Assembly (NCBI GenBank): GCA_038142525.1
Contig: JAYQKE010000006.1
Coordinates: 62,001-126,000 of the forward strand
Origin: CAJQHK01 sp038142525
Lineage (GTDB): Bacteria > Pseudomonadota > Alphaproteobacteria > Rickettsiales > UBA1997
Length of the DNA stretch: 64,000 nt
Direction: 5' to 3'
Part shown: piece after piece, positions 36,751 through 46,611 of the stretch
How the letters are laid out: each line of letters begins with the position of its first letter
How positions within the stretch are numbered: position 1 is the stretch's first letter
Notes under the pieces: generated by a model
Told to the model about the DNA's origin: nothing
Database searches by the model: none
What the model saw: only the letters and a program-made list of their open reading frames with translations
Program-made: the position numbers and the translations under genes

Positions 36751-38897
36751 GGATATACAGTTAAAAATTAAAAATGATATCGCTTATTTAGTTTTTAATT
36801 TAGCTAATGAAAAAGTTAATAAATTAAGTGAGAGAATATTAGTAAAATTTGATAATATATTAGAAAGGGTTGAAAAAAAATCCAATTTGAAGGCTCTGGT
36901 AATTTCTAGCACTAAAAAAGATATTTTTATTGCAGGTGCCGATATTAATGAAATTAAAGATATTAATAGTAAAAAACTTGCCCTTAAAAAAGTCACTGAA
37001 GCTCAAAATATTTTATTTAGATTGGAAAATCTTCAAATACCAACAATTTCTTTGATTAATGGTGCTTGTCTTGGTGGTGGGTTAGAGCTGGCCTTATCTT
37101 GTAAATATAGAATTGCCGTTAAAAATCCTAAAACAAAATTGGGATTACCAGAAGTAAATTTAGGTATATTTCCTGGCTTTGGCGGTACTCAGAGATTGCC
37201 AAGATTAGTTGGTTTAGAGCAGTCATTAAAAATGATACTTGCTGGTAAGCCAATCGATGCCATCAAATCTTATAAAATTGGTTTGGTTGATACAATTATT
37301 AATGAGGAATTTCTTGATGATGAAGTTGAACAATTTTTGCAAGAAATATCTAATAATTTAGATAATAAATTTTTAAGGAGAAGAGATAAATTTTCAAAAA
37401 AAAGATTTGTAATTGAAACTTTATTTTTAAAAAAGCATTTAGTTTTTTATTTTGCTCGCAAAAATTTAATCAAAAAAACAAAGAATTTTTATCCAGCACC
37501 TTTAGTCGCTTTGAAGGTTATTAAAGATACTTATAATAAGCGTAACAAAATAGATGGTTGTAAGATAGAAGCTAAAGAATTTTCAAAATTGGTAATAGGA
37601 AAAATTTCAAAAAATTTAATTCATATATTTTTTGCTAGCGAGGAAGTTAAAAAGAAATATCAGATGAAGGGCTGCAAAAATTTCTAAAGCTGGCTTATTA
37701 GGTGCTGGAATTATGGGTGGTGGCATTGCCTTTATCTTAAGTAAAATTGATATCAGAGTTAGGATGAAGGATATCAATAATGCCGCAATTGCTCTTGGTT
37801 ATAAACAATGTTTTAAAATTTATAATCAATTATTAAAAATCAGAAAATTCTCTAAAAGTGCAATATCTCAGAAGATGAATAAAATTGATCATGATTTAAC
37901 TTATGACAATCTTAAAAATTCTGAAATTATAATTGAGGCTATAATTGAAAATATCGATATTAAGAAATCCACCTTTACTGAATTAGAAAAACATGTAAAT
38001 AAAAATGCTATTATAGCTAGCAATACATCTTCTCTTTCAATTGATGAAATGTCAAAATCCTTAAAATATCCAGAAAGATTTGCTGGTATGCATTTTTTTA
38101 ATCCAGTTAATAGAATGCCATTAGTTGAAGTAATAAGAGGTAAAAAGACGAGTCAAAAAACTATTGATAAGATAGTCTCTCTTACTCTTGATATGGGTAA
38201 AACCCCTATAGTTGTTCAAGATGTTGCTGGATTTTTAGTTAATAGAATTTTATTACCATTTATCAATGAAGCTGGATTTTTATTAGAAGAAGATGGTGAT
38301 ATTAAAAAAATTGATAAAATTCTTGCTGAATTTGGAATGCCTATGGGACCATTTATTTTATCTGATATTGTGGGAATAGATGTGGGGCACAAGGTTGCCG
38401 TTAGTCTTTTTGAAGCTTATGGCAGAAGAATGAAGGTTTGCCAGATATTGTCAAAAATCTCTGGAGATAAAAAATTACTTGGCAAAAAATCTAATTTAGG
38501 ATTTTATAAATATAGTAAATCTGGCAAAAATTTAGGAATTAATTCAGATATTAAAAATAAGCTAGATAAGATTAGAATTTCTCGTAAAATTTCTGTTAAT
38601 AAATTATCAAAAGAAGAAATTATTGAAAGATCAATTTTAATAATGGTTAATGAGGCTAGTAGATGTTTGGAAGAGGGGGTTGTAGAATCTGCAACTGAAC
38701 TTGATATTGCTATGATTTTTGGTACTGGTTTTCCGCCATTTCGTGGTGGCTTATTAAAATATGCTGATGTCATTGGTCCAAAAAGAATAGTTGAAAAACT
38801 AAGAAAATATCAAAAATCTTCCGGTGTAAGATTTACGCCAAGTAAATTATTATTACAAATGGCAAAAAATAATAAAAAATTCTATGACAAAGGATAA
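36743..38897 (+). CDS. FadB/FadJ-like enoyl-CoA hydratase / 3-hydroxyacyl-CoA dehydrogenase (one frameshift)
   Basis: About 718 residues over two frames. Part 1 (36743-37687) is the hydratase: ISSTKKDIFIAGADINEIKD, LINGACLGGGLELALSCKYR, LPEVNLGIFPGFGGTQRLPR with both catalytic Glu. Near 37675 the frame shifts and AGLLGAGIMGGGIAFILSK opens the NAD-binding dehydrogenase, with ASNTSSLSIDEM, GMHFFNPVNRMPLVEVI, DVAGFLVNRILLPFINEA and a C-terminal FGTGFPPFRGGLLKYAD. Fatty-acid beta-oxidation; thiolase not in window. Confidence 0.92.
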
Positions 38898-39411
38898 GAT
38901 TGACGAGATGATTAGGGTTAATCACGCTGGTGAATATGGTGCAAAAAGAATTTATTCTGGTCAAATAGCTGCTTTAAAAAATTCTAATAAAGAAGTTGTG
39001 GATGTTTTAAAACATATGAAGGAGCAAGAAGATGAGCATTTTGAATATTTTAATAAAAAAATTAATAAGGATAGGGTTAGACCAACATTGATGCAACCTG
39101 TTTGGAATATTGCCGGTTTTGCCATGGGATATGTTACTGCGAAAATGGGAAAGAAAGCTGCAATGACTTGTACTGTAGCGGTTGAGGAGATTATAGATTG
39201 TCATTATGAAGAGCAACTACGAGAATTAAAAAAAGAGCCAGAGGAAAATAAAGAATTGATAGATAAAATTAAAAAATTTCAAGAAGAAGAATTGGAGCAT
39301 AGAGATATTGCTCTTGAAAATAAAGCCGAAGATTTAAAAATATATCAACCATTAAAATTTATTATAGGATCTGCTAGTAAGTTAGCTATTCAAATATCAA
39401 AGAAAATTTAA
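38884..39411 (+). CDS. coq7: demethoxyubiquinone hydroxylase Coq7
   Basis: 175 residues. Ferritin-like di-iron protein with MIRVNHAGEYGAKRIYSGQ, EQEDEHFEYF, CTVAVEEIIDCHYEEQL and EEELEHRDIALE carrying the iron-binding Glu and His. Hydroxylates demethoxyubiquinone in ubiquinone synthesis. Overlaps the preceding gene by 14 bases and glyS follows after 2, so the three are probably one transcript. Confidence 0.94.
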   Translation: MTKDKIDEMIRVNHAGEYGAKRIYSGQIAALKNSNKEVVDVLKHMKEQEDEHFEYFNKKINKDRVRPTLMQPVWNIAGFAMGYVTAKMGKKAAMTCTVAVEEIIDCHYEEQLRELKKEPEENKELIDKIKKFQEEELEHRDIALENKAEDLKIYQPLKFIIGSASKLAIQISKKI

Positions 39412-39413
39412 TA

Positions 39414-41566
39414 ATGTCAGAATTTTTATTGGAAATCTTTTGTGAAGAAATTCCAGCTAGAATGCAAAAAAGGCTATTGCTGATTTTGAAAAAATTTTTT
39501 GTGATTTTTTTACAGAAAATGATATAATATATGAAGCAGAAGAAATATCATCATTTATATCACCAAATAGAATGGTTTTTTTAGCCAAAAATATTCCTGA
39601 TATAAAGATTACCTCAGAAATTGAAAGATTTGGACCTAAAATAAATGCTAATCAAAGTGCTATTGATGGTTTTTTAAAGTCAGTAGGATTAAAAAATGTT
39701 TCTGATTTGGATATTAGGGTTAAAAATAATATGGAATATTATCATACTAAGATTCCTAAGAAAAAAATTGAAATATTTGACCTTTTGCAAAAAAAACTTC
39801 CTGATTTGATGAAGGGAATGTCTTTAAAATGGCCAAAGACTATGAGGTGGCATGGTAAAGATTCCAATGAGGATTATTGGATCAGGCCAATTAGAAATAT
39901 TTTAGCAATTTTTGATCAGAAATTAGTTAAATTTGAATTTGCCAATTTAGCATCTAAAAATTCAATAATCATACTTAATAAGAGGGTTAAAATTGAGAAT
40001 TTTAATTCCTATAAAGATAAATTATTAGAGAAAAATATTATTTTTGATCATAATCAAAGAAAAGAGATAATATATAATAATATAGAAAAGATTTGTGAAG
40101 ATAGGCATATAGATATAATAGAAAATCCTCATAATAGTCATTTAATGAATGAAATTATTGGACTTACTACATCTCCTAATATTATGGTTGGGAAAATTGA
40201 TGATGAGTTTCTAGATTTGCCCCCAGAAATTTTAGTTTTAACAATCAAAAGTCATCAAAAATACCTTTGTACTGAAGATAAATATAGAAATTTAGCGCCA
40301 TATTTTATTTTTGTCAGTGATATTGATTGTAAAAATAATGATAAAATTATTCTTGATAATGAAAAGGTTTTAAGGGCCAGGTTAAGTGATGCTGAATTTT
40401 TTATAAAGGAAGATGAGAAGATAGAATTTGCTGATAGAACTACATTACTTAAAAATATTATATTTCATGAAAAGCTAGATTCGCTTTTTAATAAAGTTTC
40501 TAGAATCAGCGCTATGAATAAATTTATGTCAATATGGGTTCCGCATTCTGATATGTCCATTTTGGAACAAATATCTTTATTATGTAAAAATGATTTAACC
40601 ACCAAGGCAGTATCCGAATTTCCAGAATTACAAGGTATGATCGGTAGTTATTATTGTAAAAAAGCTAATATTGATCACAGAATATGTAATGCAATATCAG
40701 AGCAATATATGCCAGTTGGTGCTAGTGATGCTTTACCTATGACTAATCATGGGCAATTATTGGCAATATCAGATAAGTTAGATACAATTAGTGGTTTATT
40801 TTTAATAAATCAAAAACAAAGCAGCTCGAAAGATCCTATGGGGGTTAGAAGAATGGCTATAGGTATTATTAATATTATCCTTCATAATGACCTTCATATT
40901 CCTTTAAAGATTATTATTGATAAATCTTTATCATTATTTCCAAATTCTATTATATTAAATAATAATCCTGAGATTAACTCAAAAAACATCTTGTCTTTTA
41001 AAAAGAAATTATCTCTTGAAATTATCAGTTTCTTTTTAGACAGGTTAAAATTTATTTTAAAAGATGATAAATCTATTAATCCTAAAATAGTTAATGAAGT
41101 TGCCAGATCTTATGAATTTCAATTAAAAAATAACAAACAAAGGAAATATAACTTAATTGATTTTGTAAATAGAGTTAGGTTTATTAATGATTTTGTTAAA
41201 AATAGTGAGAATGAATCAATTATTAATTCTTATAAAAGAGTAGCAAATATTGTAAATATTGAGGAAAATAAATCAGGAGAGAGTCTTAATACTCAAATGA
41301 AGGGTAGAATTTTTCTTAGAACAAGATATGAGAGAATTTTGGATAATCAGACCAGAAGAATTTATAAAAAAATAGAAAAATTATCTAAAACCCATAAATA
41401 TCAAGAATGCTATCACTTATTAAGAATTTTAGAAAAACCGTTAGAAAATTTCTTTGATCATGTTACTATTAATGTTGATAATAAAAGCACCAGGATAAAA
41501 AGATTGACATTGCTTGCTAGAATTAAATATCTTTTTGAAAATATCTTTGATTTTTCTAAGATTTAA
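39414..41566 (+). CDS. glyS: glycyl-tRNA synthetase beta subunit (one frameshift)
   Basis: ATG 39414 begins MSEFLLEIFCEEIPARMQK, the classic GlyS start. One more A in the A6 run near 39466 gives KAIADFEKIFCDFFTENDII and joins the 664-residue frame. Further signs: KWPKTMRWHG, FIRPIRN-like WIRPIRNILAIF, LTIKSHQKYLCT, RLSDAEFFIKED, SEFPELQGMIGSYYCK, VGASDALP and ISDKLDTISGLF. Charges tRNA-Gly with GlyQ, which is not adjacent. Confidence 0.94.
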
Positions 41567-41650
41567 TAATTTTGGTATTGTTAATTTATTATAAATTTTC
41601 CTGATAAGTAGATTTTTAATAAAAATATTTATTTTAAATTAATTAATTGT

Positions 41651-41680
41651 AAATTACTCGGAATTTTCTTCAAAAATTCT
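41651..41680. repeat. diverged core of the R1/R2 repeat
   Basis: AAATTACTCGGAATTTTCTT followed by CAAAAATTCT matches the hairpin core of R1/R2 (AAATTACTCAGAATTTTTTC, AAAATTC). No tRNA-like part is attached. It lies in the 159-base gap between glyS and hisZ. Confidence 0.4.
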
Positions 41681-41714
41681 TATACAAAAGTCTCTTTAGA
41701 GGTAGGAAATGAGT
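41681..41714 (-). repeat. dispersed intergenic repeat, copy d
   Basis: On the minus strand reads CATTTCCTACCTCTAAAGAG then ACTTTTGTATA, matching the copies at 2782 and 24318. It directly abuts the R-type core at 41651-41680 and lies downstream of both convergent genes glyS and hisZ. Confidence 0.4.
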
Positions 41715-41725
41715 GAGTATTGTGG

Positions 41726-42624
41726 TTAAGAATTTAGTTTTAAAATATGGTTGATATAGATTGTGCCACCAAGAGCATTTTTTTGACCAATTTTATATTC
41801 TCCACCCCTGGCAATGGGATATTTAAAATTATTAGCGAATATTGTGAAGCCAAAATTATTTTGAAAAGAAAAATTATTATCAAATAGATCTATATCTATT
41901 TTGGTATTTTTATATTTTGATTCTAGTTTTTCTTTTAATATTAATATTTTTTTAATATTTTCTTTTCAGATTCTAGATTTTTTTTATTTATTAACTCTTC
42001 ATCAAAATTATTTAGGGTAATTTTTAATAAAATATCGGCAAATTTTTCTCCATATTTTTTTATATTAATAATATCTTTTTCCTCTATAGATTTTATTAAA
42101 TTTTTAGGTTCGGTAACATTTAATTTTGTAATTAATCTTGATAAAATGCCGGGAACTGAAAAACTAATAATATTATCTTCAATGCCCAATTTATTTAGGA
42201 TTTTTAATATTAAGTCAATTATGTAGAAATTAACATTTGGTGATTTTGGTGATATAATTTCAATACCCGCTTGGGTTAGTTGTCTTTCATAGAATAGATC
42301 TTTATTTTCAGATTTTAAGACATCGCCAATATAAGATAATTTTAATTCTGAGTTGATATCGGAGAATTTAGTTTCAACTAATCTAATAATTTGTGGAGTA
42401 ATATCATTTCTGACTTTAAGGAATTTTTTGGATAAAATATCCATTGCTTTAAAGGAGTCATCATCAATTTTATCATCAAATTCTAATAAAGGAGTTTTGA
42501 TAATATTAAAATTTTCATTTTGAAATGAGTCTTTAATGACTTGAATAATTTTTTCGTTTTTTTTGGCCTCATCACCTATTAAATCATAAAATCCAACTGG
42601 TAAGAGATAATCTTTATTTATCAT
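41726..42624 (-). CDS. hisZ: ATP phosphoribosyltransferase regulatory subunit HisZ (one frameshift)
   Basis: A HisRS-like protein without charging activity that activates short-form HisG. ATG 42624 gives MINKDYLLPVGFYDLIGDEA, a typical HisZ start; then KFLKVRNDITPQIIRLVETK, LSYIGDVLKSEN, RQLTQAGIEIISP. Near 41945 the frame shifts and continues with NNFGFTIFANNFKYPIARGG, the class II motif 3 region, to TAA 41726-41728. An upstream start at 42648 would overlap the preceding gene. HisG is not in the window. Confidence 0.8.
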
Positions 42625-42634
42625 AATTTTTAGT

Positions 42635-44748
42635 TTAAACTCCGCCAAATTTTTCTAATTGGGTATAGTCAATTTTTCCTGTATTGAGGATAGGGATGTT
42701 TTTTCTATATTCAATATTTCGTGGTGCAAAAATTGTGCCTATATTTTGTTCTTTAAATAATTTGGTAATTTTGTCTTTAGTTAGCTCTTTGTCATCAGTA
42801 AATAAGATAAGATTTTCCTGAGAATCTTTATTAATAAGCGAAATTACAGCGTGATTTTTTCTGGTGATATTTTTCTAATATAAGATTCAACTAAATTTAG
42901 CGAAACCATTTCACCAGCAATTTTAATAAATCTTTTGACACGGCCAGTAATTATCAAATAATCTTCTGAATCAATTTTAACTACATCTCCCATATCGTGA
43001 TATTGTTTGGCTTTTTTGATTTTATCTGAATTTTTAGGATCTAAATAGCCTGCCATTACATTATCAGCTTTGATAAGCAATTTACCTCCTTCTGAGATAT
43101 TTTCTATTTTTTCTATTTTATGAGTAATTTTTGGTAATAATTTGCCTATTGTACCAAATTTATTATATCTTGCTGTATTCAAAGATATAACGGGCGAAGT
43201 TTCTGTTGCACCATAGCCTTCTAATATTCTTAGACCAAATTTTTCAAAATAGATATTTTTAGTTTCTGAAGTAATTTTTTCTGCTCCAGCAAAAATATAT
43301 CTAACCGAAGAGAAGTCCAAATTATCAGCAAATTCACTATATTTTTTTAAGAAATAATTGGTACCAAACATAATAGTTGCTTTGAAATGATAAATTAAAT
43401 TTGGAATTTTATTATAATGAATAGGAGAGGGGTAAAAATAGGTTGTAACGCCAGAAAAAATAGGCAATAGTGAGCCAATAACCAAACCAAATGAATGAAA
43501 AATTGGTAAAGAGTTAAAAGCTTTATCTGACATATTAAAATCAATGATGGATTTTAATTGTGCAATATTACTATTGATATTTTTGTGTGTTAGGGCTACT
43601 GCCTTAGGATTACCCTCCGATCCTGAGGTAAATAAAATTATGGCCGTATCTATGGCTTTGCTTTTATTAATTTTATCCAGATATTTTGTAATGCATTTAG
43701 AGCGAAAAAGAGCTTTGATTTTGTCTGTGATGAAAATTGTATTTTTAACATCTTCAAGATAAATAATTTTGATATTTTTTTCTGTAGCTAATTGTATAAA
43801 TTGTTCCAAACCAGCCTTTTTAATAAAGGTTTTTGAAGAATAGATATATTTTAATCCAGAATTTAAGCTAGAATTAATCAATCTTTCACATCCTCCAGAG
43901 AAATTTAAAATTGCTGGAATTTTGCCAATTAATTGTAAGGCGAAAAAAGTGACCATTGAGGCTGAGATATTTGGTAGTAATAATCCAATTTTTGTTTCTG
44001 ATTTCACCTCCTTTGCTATTTTTTCTCCCAATAAAATTGCTCCAATAATTAATTTATTATAGTTGATATTGGTTTGGTTAAAATCAGTTATAATAATTTT
44101 GTTTTTGGTATTATTTTTAGCTTCAATTAATTTATAAAATAGAATTTCATCCTTTGTGATAGAGTCATAATAATTTTCTGACATTATTTGAAAAAGCTTT
44201 TGTTTGGCAGATTTTCTATTTTCTTTCCAAGTTAGTTTTTTATCTAATGTAATTTTTTGCTCTTTTGAGAGGTGGATATTAATTTTAGTAAATATTTTTT
44301 TTCTAAGATCGGGGATTTTTTTAGCAAAAATTGAGCTTTGTGTACCATTAATGGTAATTGGAATAATTTTGGAATTGGTTTTTTGTGTTATTATAATACT
44401 ATCTTCATAAATTTTGGCAATAGAGCCTTGATAATTTGGTATAGATTCAGGAAATATTAGGCAGTTTTGGCCATTTTTTTTTTTTTTGATTAATTTGATT
44501 ATATTTGAAGATTTTTTTCGATCTATTAAATAGATATTGAATATTTTAAAGAGAAGATTGAGTAAGAAGTTGGAGTTTATTGGTTTAGCTACAGCGATAA
44601 TTGGTTTTTTTGGCAAAAAGGATGCGTAGATGAAAATATCTAAATATGAGGTAAAGTTTGAAATGAAAAGGGTGTTTTTTTTAGAGTTGGTATAGTAATT
44701 TAGATTGTTTATTTTGATTTTAAAAAATAATTTGAGTAAATATTTCAT
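42635..44748 (-). CDS. Aas-like acyltransferase/acyl-ACP synthetase fusion (frameshift near C-terminus)
   Basis: N-terminal PlsC-like part (about 1-190) and C-terminal AMP-forming ligase (about 200 to the end). The ligase has IILFTSGSEGNPKAVALTHK, FGLRILEGYGATETSPVISL and GDVVKIDSEDYLIITGRVKR. The acyltransferase has FPES but where NH-x-x-x-x-D is expected it reads SNFTSYLDIF, so the catalytic His is Phe. Near 42850 one base restores the end (LINKDSQENLILFTDDKELT to LEKFGGV, stop 42635-42637). Expected role: recycling lyso-phospholipids with fatty acid. Confidence 0.85.
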
Positions 44749-44790
44749 GATTTTTTTAAAATAATCCTCACCAAAGTAACTAGAGAATTC

Positions 44791-45402
44791 TTAATAATAT
44801 AAAATTAAATTATTATTCTTAAATTCATATTTTTTGAGCCTATTTAAAAAGGTCATTCCAAGTAGTGAAATGCTCATTTCTGACGACATAACAGATGCTG
44901 AGACCCTTTTAAATTTGACATTATTAACAATTAAATGTTTCAAAGTAATTGATGCACCATAGGCTTTGCCATTAGCTGTATGATAAATTTTATTAAATTT
45001 TACTTTTTTTAAATTTATGCCTATTTTTTGGGCGTCGCTTAAGCTAAGTGCAATATCACTAGCTCCAGTGTCGACTAGGAATTTAATTTTTTGACCATTA
45101 ATTATGGTATTTAAATAAAAATGACCATCTTGAGCTTGAGTTAGGGTAATGGAGCCATATTTTGCCTTATGTGTTGATGATCCTGGTATTAATTCACGAG
45201 CTACTTTCTCTTTGATATTGTTTAATTCATAGCGATAGCTATATCCAATAATGACAATTAATGCTATGATAGCCCAGATGGATATATATTTTATAATGGT
45301 AAAGAAGCCTTTTTTGTTGTGGGCTAGAAAATTTAATATTAGGAAGAAAAGTATTAGAGCTAAATATATCAAATTAGGATAATCTGATAATATATTATTC
45401 AT
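44791..45402 (-). CDS. membrane-anchored retropepsin-like aspartic protease
   Basis: 203 residues. Two N-terminal membrane helices (LIYLALILFFLILNFLAH and ISIWAIIALIVIIGYSY), then a single-lobe aspartic protease domain: NGQKIKFLVDTGASDIALSL with the D-T-G-A-S site, YHTANGKAYGASITLKHLIV, and the hydrophobic-hydrophobic-G near the end (ISLLGMTFLNRL). This is the TIGR02281-type clan AA family, to which the Rickettsia protein APRc belongs. Likely dimeric, active site in the periplasm. Overlaps the end of xseB by one base. Confidence 0.85.
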   Translation of the reverse strand: MNNILSDYPNLIYLALILFFLILNFLAHNKKGFFTIIKYISIWAIIALIVIIGYSYRYELNNIKEKVARELIPGSSTHKAKYGSITLTQAQDGHFYLNTIINGQKIKFLVDTGASDIALSLSDAQKIGINLKKVKFNKIYHTANGKAYGASITLKHLIVNNVKFKRVSASVMSSEMSISLLGMTFLNRLKKYEFKNNNLILYY

Positions 45403-45623
45403 TATTTTTGATCTTCAAGAATATTAACTACTTCCATTTTAGCATCGGCAATTTTTTTATTACAAAATTCTTTTAGTAAATTACCTTCCTTATATAGAGA
45501 TACCATATCTTCAAGACTGGCTTTGCCCGATGAAAGGTCAGAAACAATTTCTTCCAACCTTTTCATGGCGGTTTCAAATTTCATATTTGATAAATCTATT
45601 TCCTTTTCTTTATTTTCTGTCAT
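45402..45623 (-). CDS. xseB: exodeoxyribonuclease VII small subunit
   Basis: 73 residues, full length for XseB. The pattern MKFETAMKRLEEIVSDLSSG, then SLEDMVSLYKEGNLLKEFCN and KIADAKMEVV is diagnostic. Partner of XseA in single-strand DNA degradation; xseA not in window. Overlaps doxX by 14 bases. Confidence 0.92.
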   Translation of the reverse strand: MTENKEKEIDLSNMKFETAMKRLEEIVSDLSSGKASLEDMVSLYKEGNLLKEFCNKKIADAKMEVVNILEDQK

Positions 45624-46068
45624 TTTTTTTCAGTAAATTTGTTAATAGATAATCGATAGATAATCTGCCCGCGCCATATATTGTAAGAGTTAATAATAAA
45701 AATAACCAATAGAAATGATCATTATGTTCTATGACCAATGTTTGTATGACTATTGTCATGGCAATAAAGGGTAGGGTAGACAATCTAGTTAAAAAACCAG
45801 CAAAAATCAATATACTACAGACTAATTCAAAAAATGTTGCTAAAAAGGCCATTAATGTTGGTGAAAAAAATGGAATGGCATATTCATAAGTAAAGAGAAT
45901 GATCTGAGTATCGAAATCTGCTATTTTAACTAAACTGGCCTTTAAAAAAATTAATCCTATCCAAACCCTAATGCTTAATAATAAAAGATCAGATAGATAA
46001 TTTTTAAAGAAAGATATTTGTTTATTATATATCTCTATTAGGCAATTATAGCTTTTAAGAAAATTCAT
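45610..46068 (-). CDS. DoxX family membrane protein
   Basis: 152 residues with four membrane helices. RVWIGLIFLKASLVKIADFD at the start and FELVCSILIFAGFLTRLSTL match DoxX, as does HNDHFYWLFLLLTLTIYGAG. DoxX proteins often accompany sulfur/redox genes and, in other genomes, bufferin clusters (bufD); here it lies 42 kb from bufA1/bufB, so a link is only speculative. Overlaps the IalB-like gene by 4 bases. Confidence 0.87.
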   Translation of the reverse strand: MNFLKSYNCLIEIYNKQISFFKNYLSDLLLLSIRVWIGLIFLKASLVKIADFDTQIILFTYEYAIPFFSPTLMAFLATFFELVCSILIFAGFLTRLSTLPFIAMTIVIQTLVIEHNDHFYWLFLLLTLTIYGAGRLSIDYLLTNLLKKNDRK

Positions 46069-46611
46069 AATTTATTACAGATTTGCGTTATTTTATGATA
46101 GGCTTGATTAAATCCATCTAAAGAATATTGATCTTTAGAATATCTACCATATTTATTGATAGCATATATTTCAAGAAAATTATTTTTTTTCATTTCCTTA
46201 ACGATATCTAGATCTTGAGATATATTATAAGACCAAGCTAAATTTTCAAAGGTAAAGATATTAAATTTTTTATCTTTGAAAGATATTTGAACTTCTGAAT
46301 TATTTTGAAATGTAAAGCCGGCTGATATTGTTATTTCAACATTATTATTTTCAATAGATTTTACTAGGAAATAGGGCCTCTTTCTTGTTCTGTAATTTCC
46401 TGTACTTTTTTTTTGGTATAGAAAAAATGTAGCAAATTTTACGTTTCTGGCTTCTATCGATATAAAATTGCCAATCTTTAAAAGATGCCTTAGCTTCTGG
46501 ACCAAATTTGTCATTGGGATTATTTAAAATTTCATTAAAATTTGATTCTGCAGCCAAAGTAGTTTTACTTATGATAAGCAGAATAATGGCAATTTTAGTA
46601 ATTAGTCTCAT
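46065..46611 (-). CDS. IalB-type invasion-associated protein (one frameshift)
   Basis: Signal peptide (IAIILLIISKTTLAAES) then FKDWQFYIDRSQKRKICYIF and SIPKK; a shift at the T9 run near 46400 joins YRTRKRPYFLVKSIENNNVE, TISAGFTFQNNSEVQISF, FENLAWSYNISQDLDIVKEM, RYSKDQYSLDGFNQAYHKIT and a final C. The Cys pair, the DW start and the YSL-GF-A end are the IalB family pattern (Bartonella invasion-associated locus B). Periplasmic or surface; exact function unclear. Overlaps dsbD by 4 bases. Confidence 0.75.

Noticed and set aside
45610..46068. DoxX gene as part of the bufferin system (bufD)
   Set aside because: It is 42 kb away and tightly linked to xseB and the IalB-like gene; no sequence feature ties it to bufA1/bufB.
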